64,000 bases of DNA from Rufibacter sediminis (GTDB lineage: Bacteria; Bacteroidota; Bacteroidia; Cytophagales; Hymenobacteraceae). Below the pieces are notes generated by a model. It made no database searches, was not told the origin of the DNA, and worked only from the letters and a program-made list of their open reading frames with translations. The DNA is taken from the NCBI RefSeq assembly GCF_014269285.1, contig NZ_JACOAF010000042.1, positions 104,871-168,870 of the forward strand, given 5' to 3'. Positions 1 to 9,335 of this stretch are shown piece after piece. Each line of letters starts with the position of its first letter. Position 1 is the stretch's first letter. A program made the translations under genes and the position numbers.

Positions 1-3000
1 ATGCGGCCGAGTTCGTCAATTCCCAGCACATCTTGCAGCGGCAGGATGGCGGTTTTCGCGACGGAGGCGTAGGCCAACCGGGCGAACACCCACCAGATGT
101 CATCTTCGCTCAGGCTGCGGCCCACATAGTGCTCAATCTGCTGGTGGAACTCCTTGCCTTCGTTGCGGTACCAACCCAAGGTAGTGTTGTTGTCATGAGT
201 ACCAGTATAAGCGATGAAGTTACGGGCGTAGTTGTGCGGCATGTACGCGTTCTGCGGCATCTCGTCGCCCCAGGCGAATTGCAGGATCTTCATGCCCGGC
301 AGGTTGAAGTCGTCGCGCAGTTTCAGCACCAAGTCGTTGATCTCGCCCAGGTCCTCGGCGATGAACGGCAGACTGCCCATCTCCTTCTCCACGAAGGAGA
401 AGAAATCGGCACCCGGACCTAGTTTCCACTCGCCCTTTTTGGCCGTGGTTTCGCCGGCGGGTACTTCCCAGTAATCGGCGAAGGCTCTGAAGTGGTCCAG
501 CCGCACCAGGTCATAGAGCTCCATGTTCTTGCGCAGTCGCCCAATCCACCAACTGTAGTCCTGCTCTTTGAGCACGTCCCACTTGAAGACCGGCATTCCC
601 CACAACTGACCGTCTTCCGAGAAGTCATCGGGTGGTACCCCCGCTACACCGGTCATATTGCCCTCCGCGTCCACGGCAAAGATGTCTCGGTTGCCCCACA
701 CATCCACGCTGTCATAGCTGATGTAGAACGGCATGTCGCCAAACATCTGGATGCCGCGGTTGTTGCAGTACGTGCGCAGGCGCTTCCACTGTTTGTTGAA
801 GATGAACTGCACCCATTTGATTTTATCAATCGCCTCGGCGTTTTCCTCTACCAGTTTCTCCAGCGCAGCAGCATCGCGTTGCTTATACTCATCGGACCAC
901 TGGAACCAGGCGCTGCCGCCGTTCTGCTCTTTGAGTAACACGTACAGCGCAAAGTCATGAAGCCAGCTCGCTTCGGAGCCTACGTAGTCAATGAACTGCT
1001 GTTGCAGCGTCGGGAAATCGCCGGACCTGAAGGTTTGCCAGGCGCGTTCCAGCAAGGCATCTTTCACCCGCTGCACCTCCTGGTAATCTACGTTGCCCGT
1101 CTGCGGCAAATGGTACTCCGGCAACTCCTCTTCCCGCAGCAAGCCTTCTTTGGCCAGCAGCACCGGGCTAATCAGCAGCGGGTTACCGGCCCGGCTGGAG
1201 ATGGAACTGTAGGGCGAATAGCCCTGACCGGCCTCAATTGGGTTGAGCGGCAGCAACTGCCAGTATTTCTGATTGCTGGCGTGCAGAAAATCGGCGAATT
1301 TACGGGCCTCCGGACCCAGGTCCCCAATCCCAAACGCTGAAGGCAGCGAGGTGATGTGCAGCAGAATGCCCGCGCCGCGCTCGTTCTGGGCCCGAAGCTT
1401 GAGCAATGCCAGCGGGAAAATCCCGAACAGATCCGCCACGCTGAGTTCATGCGCATAGTTGCCCGTGCTCCGGATGAGGGTGTCCTGCCAGTCTTTGGGA
1501 GCATCTTCCGGGATGATCACCTTGGTGTCCTTCCAGTCGATGTCCTGTACCGTGTCCACGCCTTGGGCTTTGGCAAGCGCCGCCAAGTGCAGCGGAACGG
1601 CCACTACGTACCAGGTGTGCAGGTGCTTGCGCACGAACGCAAGCACGTGGTTTTTGTATTCGCCCTCTACCGCCAGCGGCAGGTACTCGCCCTTGGCGAA
1701 CAGATCGGCGTTGTTTTTGCGCTCGGTGAAGAGCGTGCGGGTGAGCCACAGTTTAATGCGGGCATCATGGCGGTTTTCCCAGAGGTTCTCCCACAGGGCG
1801 TCCTGCTTGTTAAGGTCATAGTCATTGAGTTCCTCCAGCCATGTTTGCCGCTGCTCGTAATCCACGGGACGGCGGTTGTCTGGGTCTACCAGACTGAAAT
1901 CCCACAGCTCGGTGCCCTGGTACACATCCGGAATGCCCGGCGCGGTGAACTTCAGGAGCACTTGGCTCAGCGAGTTCACAATCCCGAAGTCGGTTGTTTT
2001 GGCCCTGAATTCCTCAAAACGACCCCAAAACGGACGGCTCTTATCCAGCAACTTCACGGCGAAGTTCTTGGTAGCGGCTTCGTATTCCTCGTTAGGGGTG
2101 GTCCAGTTGGAGTTGACCTTGGCTTCGCGGAGTGCTTTCTGTAGATATTCCTGCACGCGGTTCTCAAAGTCGTCTTCGTCCTGTCCCGGCATGGGGAATG
2201 CGCCGAGCAAGGTCTGGTAGATGAGGTATTCATCATTGACACTGGGGGCATTGTTCTGCTTCAGGTCTTTATTTAGTTCACGCCATTCCTGTACGGCGGC
2301 GGCCCATTCCTCGGGCATTTCGGTGAGTACGTTCAGGCGGGCCCGCACATCTTCGCCGCGTTTGGTGTCATGCGTGGAGGTGCCGTTGATGGCCAGCGGC
2401 CACTTCTGCTGGCGGTCCTTCATGGCGGCATGGAATTCCTCGGCGGTCATCCCGAAGGCTTCCGGCGCATCGCCCACCTCGTTGTGCCCGATGAAGCGGT
2501 TGTAAGTGTACATGATGGTGTCCTCCACCCCTTTAGCCATGAGCGGACCACTGAACTGCATCAGACGTTGGTAGAACTTCTGCGAACGCTCCAAATAGGT
2601 ATCGTCCTCGCCTTCCGGGGCGTTGGCTAAAATGGCTCTCTCCAGCAGTTCCACCGCGCCTTCCATTTCGGGCCTCTTTTCCCGAATCCGGTTGAAAATC
2701 AGCTGTACGGCCTCGGCTTCCTCGCCGTCCAGCGGCATCTGGTTGCCATAGTAGCGGTACACCGGGCACTGGATCAGGAACTCACCGATGGCGGCTTTCA
2801 GGGTTTGCGGTTCTACGCTGCTCAACACCTCCTCGTCTACCAGGCGCTGCTGCAGGAACAGATGGTACAGGTTCTCCAGCTCTCCACCCATGTGCTCATT
2901 GAGGATGTAGGCTTTCTTCTCGTGGATCTGCTCCTGCACCTTGGCGCCTTCGCCCACCAGTTGGTGGTACAGTTGGTTAAAGCCTTCCTCGCCGGGTTTG

Positions 3001-4118
3001 TAGGTAAACAGGTTGTTGACCAATGACAGGAAATCATAGCCGCTGCTGCCCTGGATGGGCCAGTTCTGCGGCAAGTCCTCACCGGGCTCCAGAATCTTCT
3101 CCACCACAATGTAGGTTTCCTCGCCGGCCAGCTCGCGCAGTTGCTGCAGGTACCCGGTGGGGTCATACAGGCCGTCTACGTGGTCAATGCGCAGGCCCTG
3201 GAATACGCCTTCGTCCTGCAGTTGCTTGATGTATTGGTGGTAGGTTTCGAAGACTTCGGGGTCCTGGATGTTGAGACAGATCAAGCCGTTCACGGTGAAA
3301 AACCGGCGGAAGTTGATCTGCGAATCGGTTTCCTGCCAGTGGCAGAGTTGGTACACCTGCTCCTGGGTGAGTTGCAAAAGACGCTCTTTGTCCTGGTTGA
3401 ACGCGGCCAGACTCGTCTCCACCGACGCTTGCACCACATCGTTCTTCATCAAGGCCGTCAGCTGCTGCCGGAACTCATCCCATTTCAAGGAAAAGCCTTT
3501 GTGGTCTTCGTCATTGTGGGCCTCTTCCAGCGTAGCCAATAGCTGGTTTATAGCCTGATTTCCCTCACCCTCCCCTTTCAGCAGCGTTTCATAGGAACGG
3601 AGGTTCAACGGATAGGCGCTGTCATAGTACTTGAGCACCAGGCGTTGCTGGTTTTCGTCAAAGGCCACCTGCAGTTCGCCGTTTTGCACCACTTCTTCCA
3701 ATTTCGCCCCTAAAAACGGCACCATCACGCGGCCATTGTACAGCGAGCTGGTCCAGCCGATGTCAAAGAAGTTGTAGTATTGACTTAACGATCCCTTCTC
3801 CAGCACATCCATGAGCCAGGGATTGTTGGGATGATAGGCCATGTGGTTGGGCACGATGTCCTGCAACCAGCTGATGCCGTTCTCCTTCAGGTGCCCGCTC
3901 ACGGTTTTCAGCTGCTCCTCCGTGCCAATCTCGGGGTTCACGCGGTGCGGATTCACGCCGTCATAGCCGTGGGTACTGCCGGGCGTGGCTTCAAAAATGG
4001 GCGAAGCGTAGATGGTGCTTACCCCCAGTTTCTGGAGATAGGGAATGATGCGCTCGAAGTCTGAAAAGGTGAACTCCTGGTGGAACTGCAAGCGGTACGT
4101 CGCGACAGGGTTATGCAT
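1..4118 (-). CDS. treY-malQ: Fusion of maltooligosyltrehalose synthase (TreY) and 4-alpha-glucanotransferase (MalQ), 3' end cut by window edge
   Basis: One open frame runs on the minus strand from ATG at 4118 to the window edge (about 1372 codons, no stop). Residues 1-905 are TreY, the GH13 enzyme that turns the reducing end of maltodextrins into a trehalosyl unit: it begins MHNPVATYRLQFHQEFTF, has LRIDHVDGL near residue 309 (nucleophile Asp), VVEKIL and the THDTKRGEDVRARL motif, and ends with the family's typical FPLALL. About 10 residues later the same frame reads GAGILLHITSLPSAFGIGDLG, the start of MalQ (GH77), followed by VRLDHFRAF near residue 1200, FIAEDLG and GTHDNNTT. I checked the junction codon by codon and found no stop or frame change. 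MalQ probably lacks only about 40 C-terminal residues here. TreY works with TreZ and GlgX upstream; MalQ could recycle short maltodextrins. Confidence 0.93.
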   Translation of the reverse strand, partial: MHNPVATYRLQFHQEFTFSDFERIIPYLQKLGVSTIYASPIFEATPGSTHGYDGVNPHRVNPEIGTEEQLKTVSGHLKENGISWLQDIVPNHMAYHPNNPWLMDVLEKGSLSQYYNFFDIGWTSSLYNGRVMVPFLGAKLEEVVQNGELQVAFDENQQRLVLKYYDSAYPLNLRSYETLLKGEGEGNQAINQLLATLEEAHNDEDHKGFSLKWDEFRQQLTALMKNDVVQASVETSLAAFNQDKERLLQLTQEQVYQLCHWQETDSQINFRRFFTVNGLICLNIQDPEVFETYHQYIKQLQDEGVFQGLRIDHVDGLYDPTGYLQQLRELAGEETYIVVEKILEPGEDLPQNWPIQGSSGYDFLSLVNNLFTYKPGEEGFNQLYHQLVGEGAKVQEQIHEKKAYILNEHMGGELENLYHLFLQQRLVDEEVLSSVEPQTLKAAIGEFLIQCPVYRYYGNQMPLDGEEAEAVQLIFNRIREKRPEMEGAVELLERAILANAPEGEDDTYLERSQKFYQRLMQFSGPLMAKGVEDTIMYTYNRFIGHNEVGDAPEAFGMTAEEFHAAMKDRQQKWPLAINGTSTHDTKRGEDVRARLNVLTEMPEEWAAAVQEWRELNKDLKQNNAPSVNDEYLIYQTLLGAFPMPGQDEDDFENRVQEYLQKALREAKVNSNWTTPNEEYEAATKNFAVKLLDKSRPFWGRFEEFRAKTTDFGIVNSLSQVLLKFTAPGIPDVYQGTELWDFSLVDPDNRRPVDYEQRQTWLEELNDYDLNKQDALWENLWENRHDARIKLWLTRTLFTERKNNADLFAKGEYLPLAVEGEYKNHVLAFVRKHLHTWYVVAVPLHLAALAKAQGVDTVQDIDWKDTKVIIPEDAPKDWQDTLIRSTGNYAHELSVADLFGIFPLALLKLRAQNERGAGILLHITSLPSAFGIGDLGPEARKFADFLHASNQKYWQLLPLNPIEAGQGYSPYSSISSRAGNPLLISPVLLAKEGLLREEELPEYHLPQTGNVDYQEVQRVKDALLERAWQTFRSGDFPTLQQQFIDYVGSEASWLHDFALYVLLKEQNGGSAWFQWSDEYKQRDAAALEKLVEENAEAIDKIKWVQFIFNKQWKRLRTYCNNRGIQMFGDMPFYISYDSVDVWGNRDIFAVDAEGNMTGVAGVPPDDFSEDGQLWGMPVFKWDVLKEQDYSWWIGRLRKNMELYDLVRLDHFRAFADYWEVPAGETTAKKGEWKLGPGADFFSFVEKEMGSLPFIAEDLGEINDLVLKLRDDFNLPGMKILQFAWGDEMPQNAYMPHNYARNFIAYTGTHDNNTTLGWYRNEGKEFHQQIEHYVGRSLSEDDIWWVFARLAYASVAKTAILPLQDVLGIDELGR

Positions 4119-4208
4119 AGGTTCTGTTTTGAATGAATGAGGATGAGGGAAGATCCACAGGATTTATCCCGTTGGTAGGTAGCTGGTCGTGTTTGGTGAG
4201 TGTACGGT

Positions 4209-4242
4209 GTTTTAGGCCGGTTTTACGGAAAACAGGCTAAAA
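4209..4242. repeat. Hairpin repeat family A, copy 1
   Basis: Family A consensus is an imperfect palindrome with arms GTTTTAGGCCTGTTTT and AAAACAGGCCTAAAAC and a loop ending in GA. This copy lies upstream of treY-malQ and has arms GTTTTAGGCCGGTTTT and AAAACAGGCTAAAAAA. Confidence 0.75.
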
Positions 4243-4419
4243 AATGTTCTATAATTTTCTGCCTTTGTTTATCCGCTGCTTTTGATGCTGAATTGGTCCC
4301 TGAGAAGTGAGTATTGATGGATGTAAACCACAGCAAGATTGTGGTGGCTGATGTGTTATTAACTCATCTGTAAAAGACAACCACAAGGGATTGCCCCTAC
4401 ACCTGTATCGCTAATCTAT

Positions 4420-4597
4420 CGCTGGCGCGAGCGTCCCGCTCGTGTCCGCACGCATAGCTGATCTTCTAGTGCTATAGCTAAATCTTCGTGCAAATAGCAT
4501 ATGATCTTGGCTTACACATGAGAATTTTTAATGCACTACTACAACCTATAATTGCTCAGGAATGCGTGCGGACACAAGCGGGACGCTCGCGCCAGCG
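4420..4597. repeat. REPIN-like inverted pair, family B (CTGGCGCGAG)
   Basis: Two 36-bp arms (4420-4455 and 4562-4597) are inverted copies with one mismatch, separated by 106 bp. Each arm carries a small internal hairpin (CGAGCG / CGCTCG). The gap between treZ and treY (4119-4821) holds this element, the next one and two family A copies, and no credible gene. Confidence 0.8.
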
Positions 4598-4633
4598 GAA
4601 TCTGTTATGCCGTTTTAAAATCCTTATATGCCG

Positions 4634-4772
4634 CAAGTTTGAGCGAAGCGGTAACTTGTGGCTGGGGTTGATGCCAGTTTGTAACTGGCATGGGCCTATA
4701 CCTGATTTAGAAGAATGGCAATTACAAACTGCCTGATATGTCTACTCCAAGTTATCGCTGCGCTCAAACTTG
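4634..4772. repeat. REPIN-like inverted pair, family C (CAAGTTTGAGCG)
   Basis: Outer 25-bp arms 4634-4658 and 4748-4772 are inverted copies with two mismatches. Nested inside is a second inverted pair: 4672-4690 (TGCCAGTT-TGT-AACTGGCA) and 4717-4733 (GGCAATTACAAACTGCC). Confidence 0.75.
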
Positions 4773-4779
4773 AAGTAGG

Positions 4780-4823
4780 AAGTGTTTCAGGCCTGTTTAC
4801 ATGAAAACAGGCCTGAAACACTT
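4780..4823. terminator. Family A palindrome at the treZ stop codon
   Basis: Perfect 19-bp arms (4780-4798, 4805-4823) containing CAGGCCTGTTT / AAACAGGCCTG. The right arm runs into the treZ stop, so it is probably the treZ transcription terminator. It is a family A repeat with extended arms AAGTGTTT / AAACACTT. Confidence 0.75.
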
Positions 4824-6660
4824 ATGCTTGATACACTACTATACTTTCGGGTTGCAACTTCACCTCTGCTCCACCAGTGGCGGTTTCTTCGGCGGCTTGC
4901 GGGCCGTTCCATTCGGGGGCGGCAGAATCCAGGAGTAGCTTCCAGGTCTTGTCACCGGTGGGGAGGGCCATGGCTTGTGCCGTAGCGGAGAAGTTCATGA
5001 GGCAGAGAATCTGCTGGTCTCCGTGCCAGCGGCGGAGGGTAAGGGTTTTCTTCGCCTCGTCACAGGAGACTTCCAGGGTTTTGCGGTCCAGGTGCTTGAG
5101 GGCTGGTTGTTCGCGGCGCAGACGCAGGAGGGTCTGGTAAAACCGGAACATGGTCTGGTGTTGGCCCTGGGTCACTAAGTCCCATTGCAGTTTAGAGTTC
5201 TGGAAAGTCTCTTCGGCCATGGGGTCCGGCGCTTCGCCCTGGGCGTGGAAGGCAGCGAACTCAGCCGTGCGGCCTTTGCGCACGGCTTCGGCCAAATCGG
5301 GATCGGTGTGGCTCACGAAGTACTGAAAGCGGTTGGGTTCGGCGTACTCCTCTCCCATCCACAGCATAGGCAGGTACGGGCTGAAGATGACGCTGGCAGC
5401 CGCCAGCTTCTGCATTTCAAAGCTCACCAGTTCGCCCAGGCGCTCGCCCAACATGCGGTTTCCTACCTGGTCGTGGTTTTGGGTGAAGACAATGAACTGC
5501 TGGCCCGGGTTGTTTTCGGCTTTGATGCCGAAGGTTTTGTTCCGGTGCGGCGAGAATTGGCCGTCATAGACATAGGCATCTTCGTAGGCTTTGGCCAGGT
5601 GCGCGATGCCGCTGAAGTCTGAGTAATAGCCGGTGCTCTCGCCGGTCATGGTGACGCGCAGGGCGTGGTGGAACTCGTCCACCCACTGGGCATCCATCCC
5701 GAAGCCTTGCTCCTCGAGTGGGTTGATGAAGCGGGTGTCGTTGAGGTCCAGTTCCACAATCATGTAGTGCTGGCGGCCCGTGGCTTCCATAAGCTCGTTC
5801 ACGTGCTGCTTCATCTCGCGCAGGATGTGCACCGGGCTGAAGTCTTTAATGGCGTGCACGGCATCCATGCGCACCGCGTCTATGTGGAAGTCCCGGAACC
5901 ACATCAGGAGGTTCTCAGTAAAGTAGCGGCGCACGCCGTCACACCAGGCATCGTCAAAGTTGAGGGCCGGGCCCCAGGGCGTGTTGTATTTGTCGGTGAA
6001 GTAGTGGCCGTAGACACCCAGGTAATTGCCTTCGGGGCCGAGGTGGTTGTAGACCACGTCCAGCACCACGGCCAGGCCTTTCTGGTGACAGGTATTCACC
6101 AGATGCTGCAAGGCTTTGGGTCCGCCATAAGAATCCTGCACCGCGAAGGGGAACACGCCGTCGTAGCCCCAGTTGCGGTCGCCGGGGAACTGCGCCACGG
6201 GCATAATCTCAATGGCGTTTACTCCTAGTTCTTTGAGGTAGTCCAGCTTTTCTTCCAACCCGGCAAAGGTGCCGTCTGGGGTGAAGGTTCCGGTGTGCAG
6301 TTCGTACAACACATAGTCTTCCAGCGGAAGGTTGTTCCAAGTATCATCGGTCCAGTTGAAGGTCAGAACATCCAGCGCCTGGGAAGGCCCGTGCACGCTT
6401 TGGGGCTGTGAGATGGACGCCGGATCCGGGTAATCCTGGTCTTCGTCAATGCGGTATTTATAGGTGTCGCCGGGGGCGAGTTGGTCGGTGGTTTCGTGCC
6501 AGTAGCCGAACTCGCCTTTGCGCAGCGGGATGATGGTGTTGCCGTCATTCAGGCAGAGCTCCACATGCTGGGCCTTGGGGGCCCAGACCAGCACCTCGGC
6601 TTGGCCGGATGTGCTAAAGGAAACTCCCAGCGTTCTTTTGGTCACGTCTATATTATTCAT
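4822..6660 (-). CDS. treZ: Malto-oligosyltrehalose trehalohydrolase
   Basis: TreZ (GH13) hydrolyses the bond behind the terminal trehalosyl unit made by TreY, releasing trehalose in the cytoplasm. The 612-residue protein has the family's full length: an N-terminal CBM48-like domain (about 10-100), then the TIM barrel with YNHLGPEGNYL, VRMDAVHAI near residue 263 (nucleophile Asp), IVELDLNDTRFI (acid/base Glu) and FTQNHDQVGNRMLGERL, then a beta C-terminal domain. The ATG at 6660 overlaps the end of glgX by 8 bases, so translation of the two is probably coupled. The gene ends in a family A hairpin. Confidence 0.96.
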   Translation of the reverse strand: MNNIDVTKRTLGVSFSTSGQAEVLVWAPKAQHVELCLNDGNTIIPLRKGEFGYWHETTDQLAPGDTYKYRIDEDQDYPDPASISQPQSVHGPSQALDVLTFNWTDDTWNNLPLEDYVLYELHTGTFTPDGTFAGLEEKLDYLKELGVNAIEIMPVAQFPGDRNWGYDGVFPFAVQDSYGGPKALQHLVNTCHQKGLAVVLDVVYNHLGPEGNYLGVYGHYFTDKYNTPWGPALNFDDAWCDGVRRYFTENLLMWFRDFHIDAVRMDAVHAIKDFSPVHILREMKQHVNELMEATGRQHYMIVELDLNDTRFINPLEEQGFGMDAQWVDEFHHALRVTMTGESTGYYSDFSGIAHLAKAYEDAYVYDGQFSPHRNKTFGIKAENNPGQQFIVFTQNHDQVGNRMLGERLGELVSFEMQKLAAASVIFSPYLPMLWMGEEYAEPNRFQYFVSHTDPDLAEAVRKGRTAEFAAFHAQGEAPDPMAEETFQNSKLQWDLVTQGQHQTMFRFYQTLLRLRREQPALKHLDRKTLEVSCDEAKKTLTLRRWHGDQQILCLMNFSATAQAMALPTGDKTWKLLLDSAAPEWNGPQAAEETATGGAEVKLQPESIVVYQA

Positions 6661-8800
6661 TTGAGCTATGAAAAATAGGGTTCTTCAACACTAACACGGA
6701 GCGGCCTTCCACATGGAAAGCTTCGCCTGCTTTGTAGGTAACGGGTTCTTCCGGCTCCACCACATCCCGGAAGGTGTCTACCACCACGGTCCATTCTTTG
6801 CCATATTTCTCATTTGGCGCGTGAAACACCAGGGAGTCATGGTAGGCATTGAAGATCACGTAGAACGAATCATCCAACACCACTTCACCTTTGGGCCCGC
6901 GGGAATGCACGCCACGGCCGTTCAGGTAAACGCCCAGCGATTTGGCGTGGTCCTGTTCCCAGTGTTCGTAGGTCATTTCCTCGCCGTTGGGCAGAATCCA
7001 GGCGATGTCTTCCACGCCGTGGCCCTTAATCTGCCGTCCCTGGAACCAGCGTCTGCGGCGGAACACCGGGTGGTTCTTCCGGAAATGGATCAGTTTTTTG
7101 GTGAACGACATCAAGCTGGCATCGGCGGTTTCCCAGTTGAGCCAGGAGATTTCATTGTCCTGGCAATAGGCGTTGTTGTTCCCGTGCTGGGTGCGGCTCA
7201 TCTCGTCGCCGGCTACCAGCATGGGCACGCCCTGCGACAAGAACAAGGTGGTGAGGAAATTCCGCTTCTGGCGGTTTCTCAGGTCAATCACCCACTGGTC
7301 ATCGGTGGGGCCTTCTACCCCGCAGTTCCAGGAGCGGTTGTGGTCATCGCCGTCTTTGCTGTCTTCGCCGTTGGCTTCGTTGTGTTTCTCGTTGTAAGAT
7401 ACCAGGTCATGCAGCGTGAACCCGTCGTGCGCCGTGATGAAGTTGATACTGGCCGTGGGCCTACGGTAATCATCATAGTAAAGGTCAGAGGAACCGGTGA
7501 AGCGGTTGGCGAACTCGGCCAGCATGCTTTCCTCGCCGCGCCAGAAATCGCGCATGCAGTCGCGGTATTTTCCGTTCCACTCCGTCCAGCCCGGCGGGAA
7601 ATTGCCCACCTGATAACCACCCTCGCCCACATCCCAGGGCTCCGCGATGAGTTTCACCTGCGAGATCACCGGGTCCTGGTGGATGATGTCAAAGAAGGAA
7701 CTCAGCCGATCTACGGCATGCAGCTCGCGGGCCAGCGCCGAGGCCAGATCAAAGCGGAAGCCGTCCACGTGCATCTCCAGAATCCAGTACCGGAGACTGT
7801 CCATGATGAGGCGGAGCACGCTGGGCAGGTTGGCGTTCAGGGTATTCCCGGTGCCGGTGTAGTCCATGTAGTACCGCTTGTCCTCGTCCACCAGCCGGTA
7901 ATACGAGGCATTGTCGATGCCCTTGAAGGACAGCGTGGGCCCTTTTTCGTTGCCTTCGCCGGTGTGGTTGTACACCACATCCAGAATCACCTCAATGCCT
8001 GCCTTGTGTAGGGTCTTCACCATGTTCTTGAACTCGGTGACCTGCTGGCCCAGCACGCCGCTGCTGGAGTAGCGCACATCGGGCGCGAAGAAACCGATGG
8101 TGTTATAGCCCCAGTAGTTGGTGAGGCCTTTGTCCTGCAAGTACCAATCGGTCACGAAATGGTGCACGGGCAGCAGTTCAATGGCCGTGATGCCCAGATC
8201 CTGCAGGTACTTGATGGTGGCCGGATGGGCGATGCCCGCGTACGTTCCCCGGATTTCCTCTGGGATATCGGGGTGCGTTTGGGTGAAGCCTTTCACGTGG
8301 GCCTCGTAGATGATGGATTTGTGGTACGGCAGGTTCGGCGATTGGTCGTCTTCCCAGTCGAAGTTGGAATCAATCACCACCGATTTGGGAATGTACGGGG
8401 CGCTGTCCAGATCACTGTAACTGAGGTCCTCGTCTTCGTGCCCGAACTTGTACCCGAACAGTGACTCGTGCCAGTTGATGGTACCGGCGATGGCTTTGGC
8501 GTAAGGATCGATCAATACTTTGTTGGGGTTGAACCGAAATCCCTCTTCGGGCTCATAGGCGCCGTAGACGCGGTAGCCGTACAGTTGCCCCGGCTGGAGG
8601 TCTGGCACGTAGGTGTGCCATACTTCGTAGGAACGCTCCTCCATTTTAACGCGGGCCGACTCCGTTTCAGACTCCGGGGAATCAAACAGGCAGAGTTCTA
8701 CTCCAATGGCGTTGTGGGCATATAAGGCGAAATTCACTCCGTTTCCGTCCCAGGTGGCTCCCAAAGGGAAAGGTTTACCCGGATAGGTGATCATGTTCAT
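6653..8800 (-). CDS. glgX: Glycogen debranching enzyme (GlgX/TreX isoamylase type)
   Basis: GH13 isoamylase-type debranching enzyme that cleaves alpha-1,6 branches of glycogen and releases linear maltodextrins. Its 715 residues match the family: an N-terminal CBM48 domain (PGKPFPLGATWDGNGVNFAL), then DVVYNHTGEGNEKGPTLSF, VDGFRFDLASAL (nucleophile), KLIAEPWDVG (acid/base) and FITAHDGFTLHDLVSYNEKH. Position directly before treZ in an overlapping pair, with treY downstream, makes it the TreX partner of the TreY-TreZ route from glycogen to trehalose. It is first in the minus-strand unit. I saw no clear TAnnTTTG box upstream of it. Confidence 0.96.
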   Translation of the reverse strand: MNMITYPGKPFPLGATWDGNGVNFALYAHNAIGVELCLFDSPESETESARVKMEERSYEVWHTYVPDLQPGQLYGYRVYGAYEPEEGFRFNPNKVLIDPYAKAIAGTINWHESLFGYKFGHEDEDLSYSDLDSAPYIPKSVVIDSNFDWEDDQSPNLPYHKSIIYEAHVKGFTQTHPDIPEEIRGTYAGIAHPATIKYLQDLGITAIELLPVHHFVTDWYLQDKGLTNYWGYNTIGFFAPDVRYSSSGVLGQQVTEFKNMVKTLHKAGIEVILDVVYNHTGEGNEKGPTLSFKGIDNASYYRLVDEDKRYYMDYTGTGNTLNANLPSVLRLIMDSLRYWILEMHVDGFRFDLASALARELHAVDRLSSFFDIIHQDPVISQVKLIAEPWDVGEGGYQVGNFPPGWTEWNGKYRDCMRDFWRGEESMLAEFANRFTGSSDLYYDDYRRPTASINFITAHDGFTLHDLVSYNEKHNEANGEDSKDGDDHNRSWNCGVEGPTDDQWVIDLRNRQKRNFLTTLFLSQGVPMLVAGDEMSRTQHGNNNAYCQDNEISWLNWETADASLMSFTKKLIHFRKNHPVFRRRRWFQGRQIKGHGVEDIAWILPNGEEMTYEHWEQDHAKSLGVYLNGRGVHSRGPKGEVVLDDSFYVIFNAYHDSLVFHAPNEKYGKEWTVVVDTFRDVVEPEEPVTYKAGEAFHVEGRSVLVLKNPIFHSSNE

Positions 8801-9195
8801 AGGTATGTGTCGTGAGGTACAGGTGTAGGCAAGCGGCTTACGTTTATTTTTCCTAGCGTACCGTCTACGGATATTCCTGAATTAAGTCTAGCCCGATTTT
8901 GGCCTACTTTTGTAATGCGTACAAGTTCAGATATTTATACGGAGAGGCTGCCCTGTTTCCGATTTGATTCCTTTGCATAACGAGCCAGAGACACAAAAAA
9001 GCAAGTGTTCCGCCCGAATTCCTTCCGATGAATTTACCCGGCCAAAGCGTTTCTACGCCGTTTTTTGAAAAGAACAGTTAAACTGAGTTAGGTACTGCCG
9101 CGCTACTAATTTGGATAGCGTGTCTTACATGACCCGAAGCTTGCGTCAGAAGATGAATAAAAGCAGGTGAATACTAACCGGTAAAAGCTACTCCT

Positions 9196-9232
9196 GTTTT
9201 AAGGGTAGTTTGAAGAAAACAGGCCTAAAACG
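9196..9232. repeat. Hairpin repeat family A, degenerate copy
   Basis: The right half AAAACAGGCCTAAAACG is intact; the left arm (GTTTTAAGGGTAGTTT) has drifted. Confidence 0.6.
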
Positions 9233-9273
9233 TATCTCACTCAAGAGCTTAACCGAACGCACAAGAAACAGGG

Positions 9274-9303
9274 AAGCCGCCGCAAGTTTCCCTGCGGCGG
9301 CTT
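9274..9303 (-). terminator. GC-rich hairpin after the gapN-like gene
   Basis: An 11-bp perfect stem (AAGCCGCCGCA / TGCGGCGGCTT) with an 8-base loop, 26 bases past the stop codon. On the minus strand it is followed by a weak T-rich stretch, so it is a plausible terminator. Confidence 0.6.
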
Positions 9304-9335
9304 TATGGCTGTTTTCCAGAAAAGAGCCTTAAAAG
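9302..9335. repeat. Hairpin repeat family A overlapping the gapN-like stop
   Basis: Contains GGCTGTTTTCCAGAAAA and GAGCCTTAAAAG. It overlaps the last codons of the dehydrogenase. Confidence 0.5.

Larger units (their letters stand above)
8801..9328. other. Intergenic region, glgX to gapN-like gene
   Basis: 528 bases between the start of glgX and the end of the gapN-like gene. It holds two family A copies (9196-9232 and 9302-9335, the latter overlapping the next stop codon) and a GC-rich hairpin at 9274-9303. No convincing open frame or promoter was seen. Confidence 0.6.

Noticed and set aside
4488-4736. 82-codon open frame in the treZ-treY gap
   Set aside because: It is built from the inverted-repeat elements of families B and C and has no protein-like pattern.
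6713-8011. 432-codon frame on the plus strand opposite glgX
   Set aside because: Antisense shadow of a strongly supported GH13 gene; its length reflects GC-rich codon structure only.
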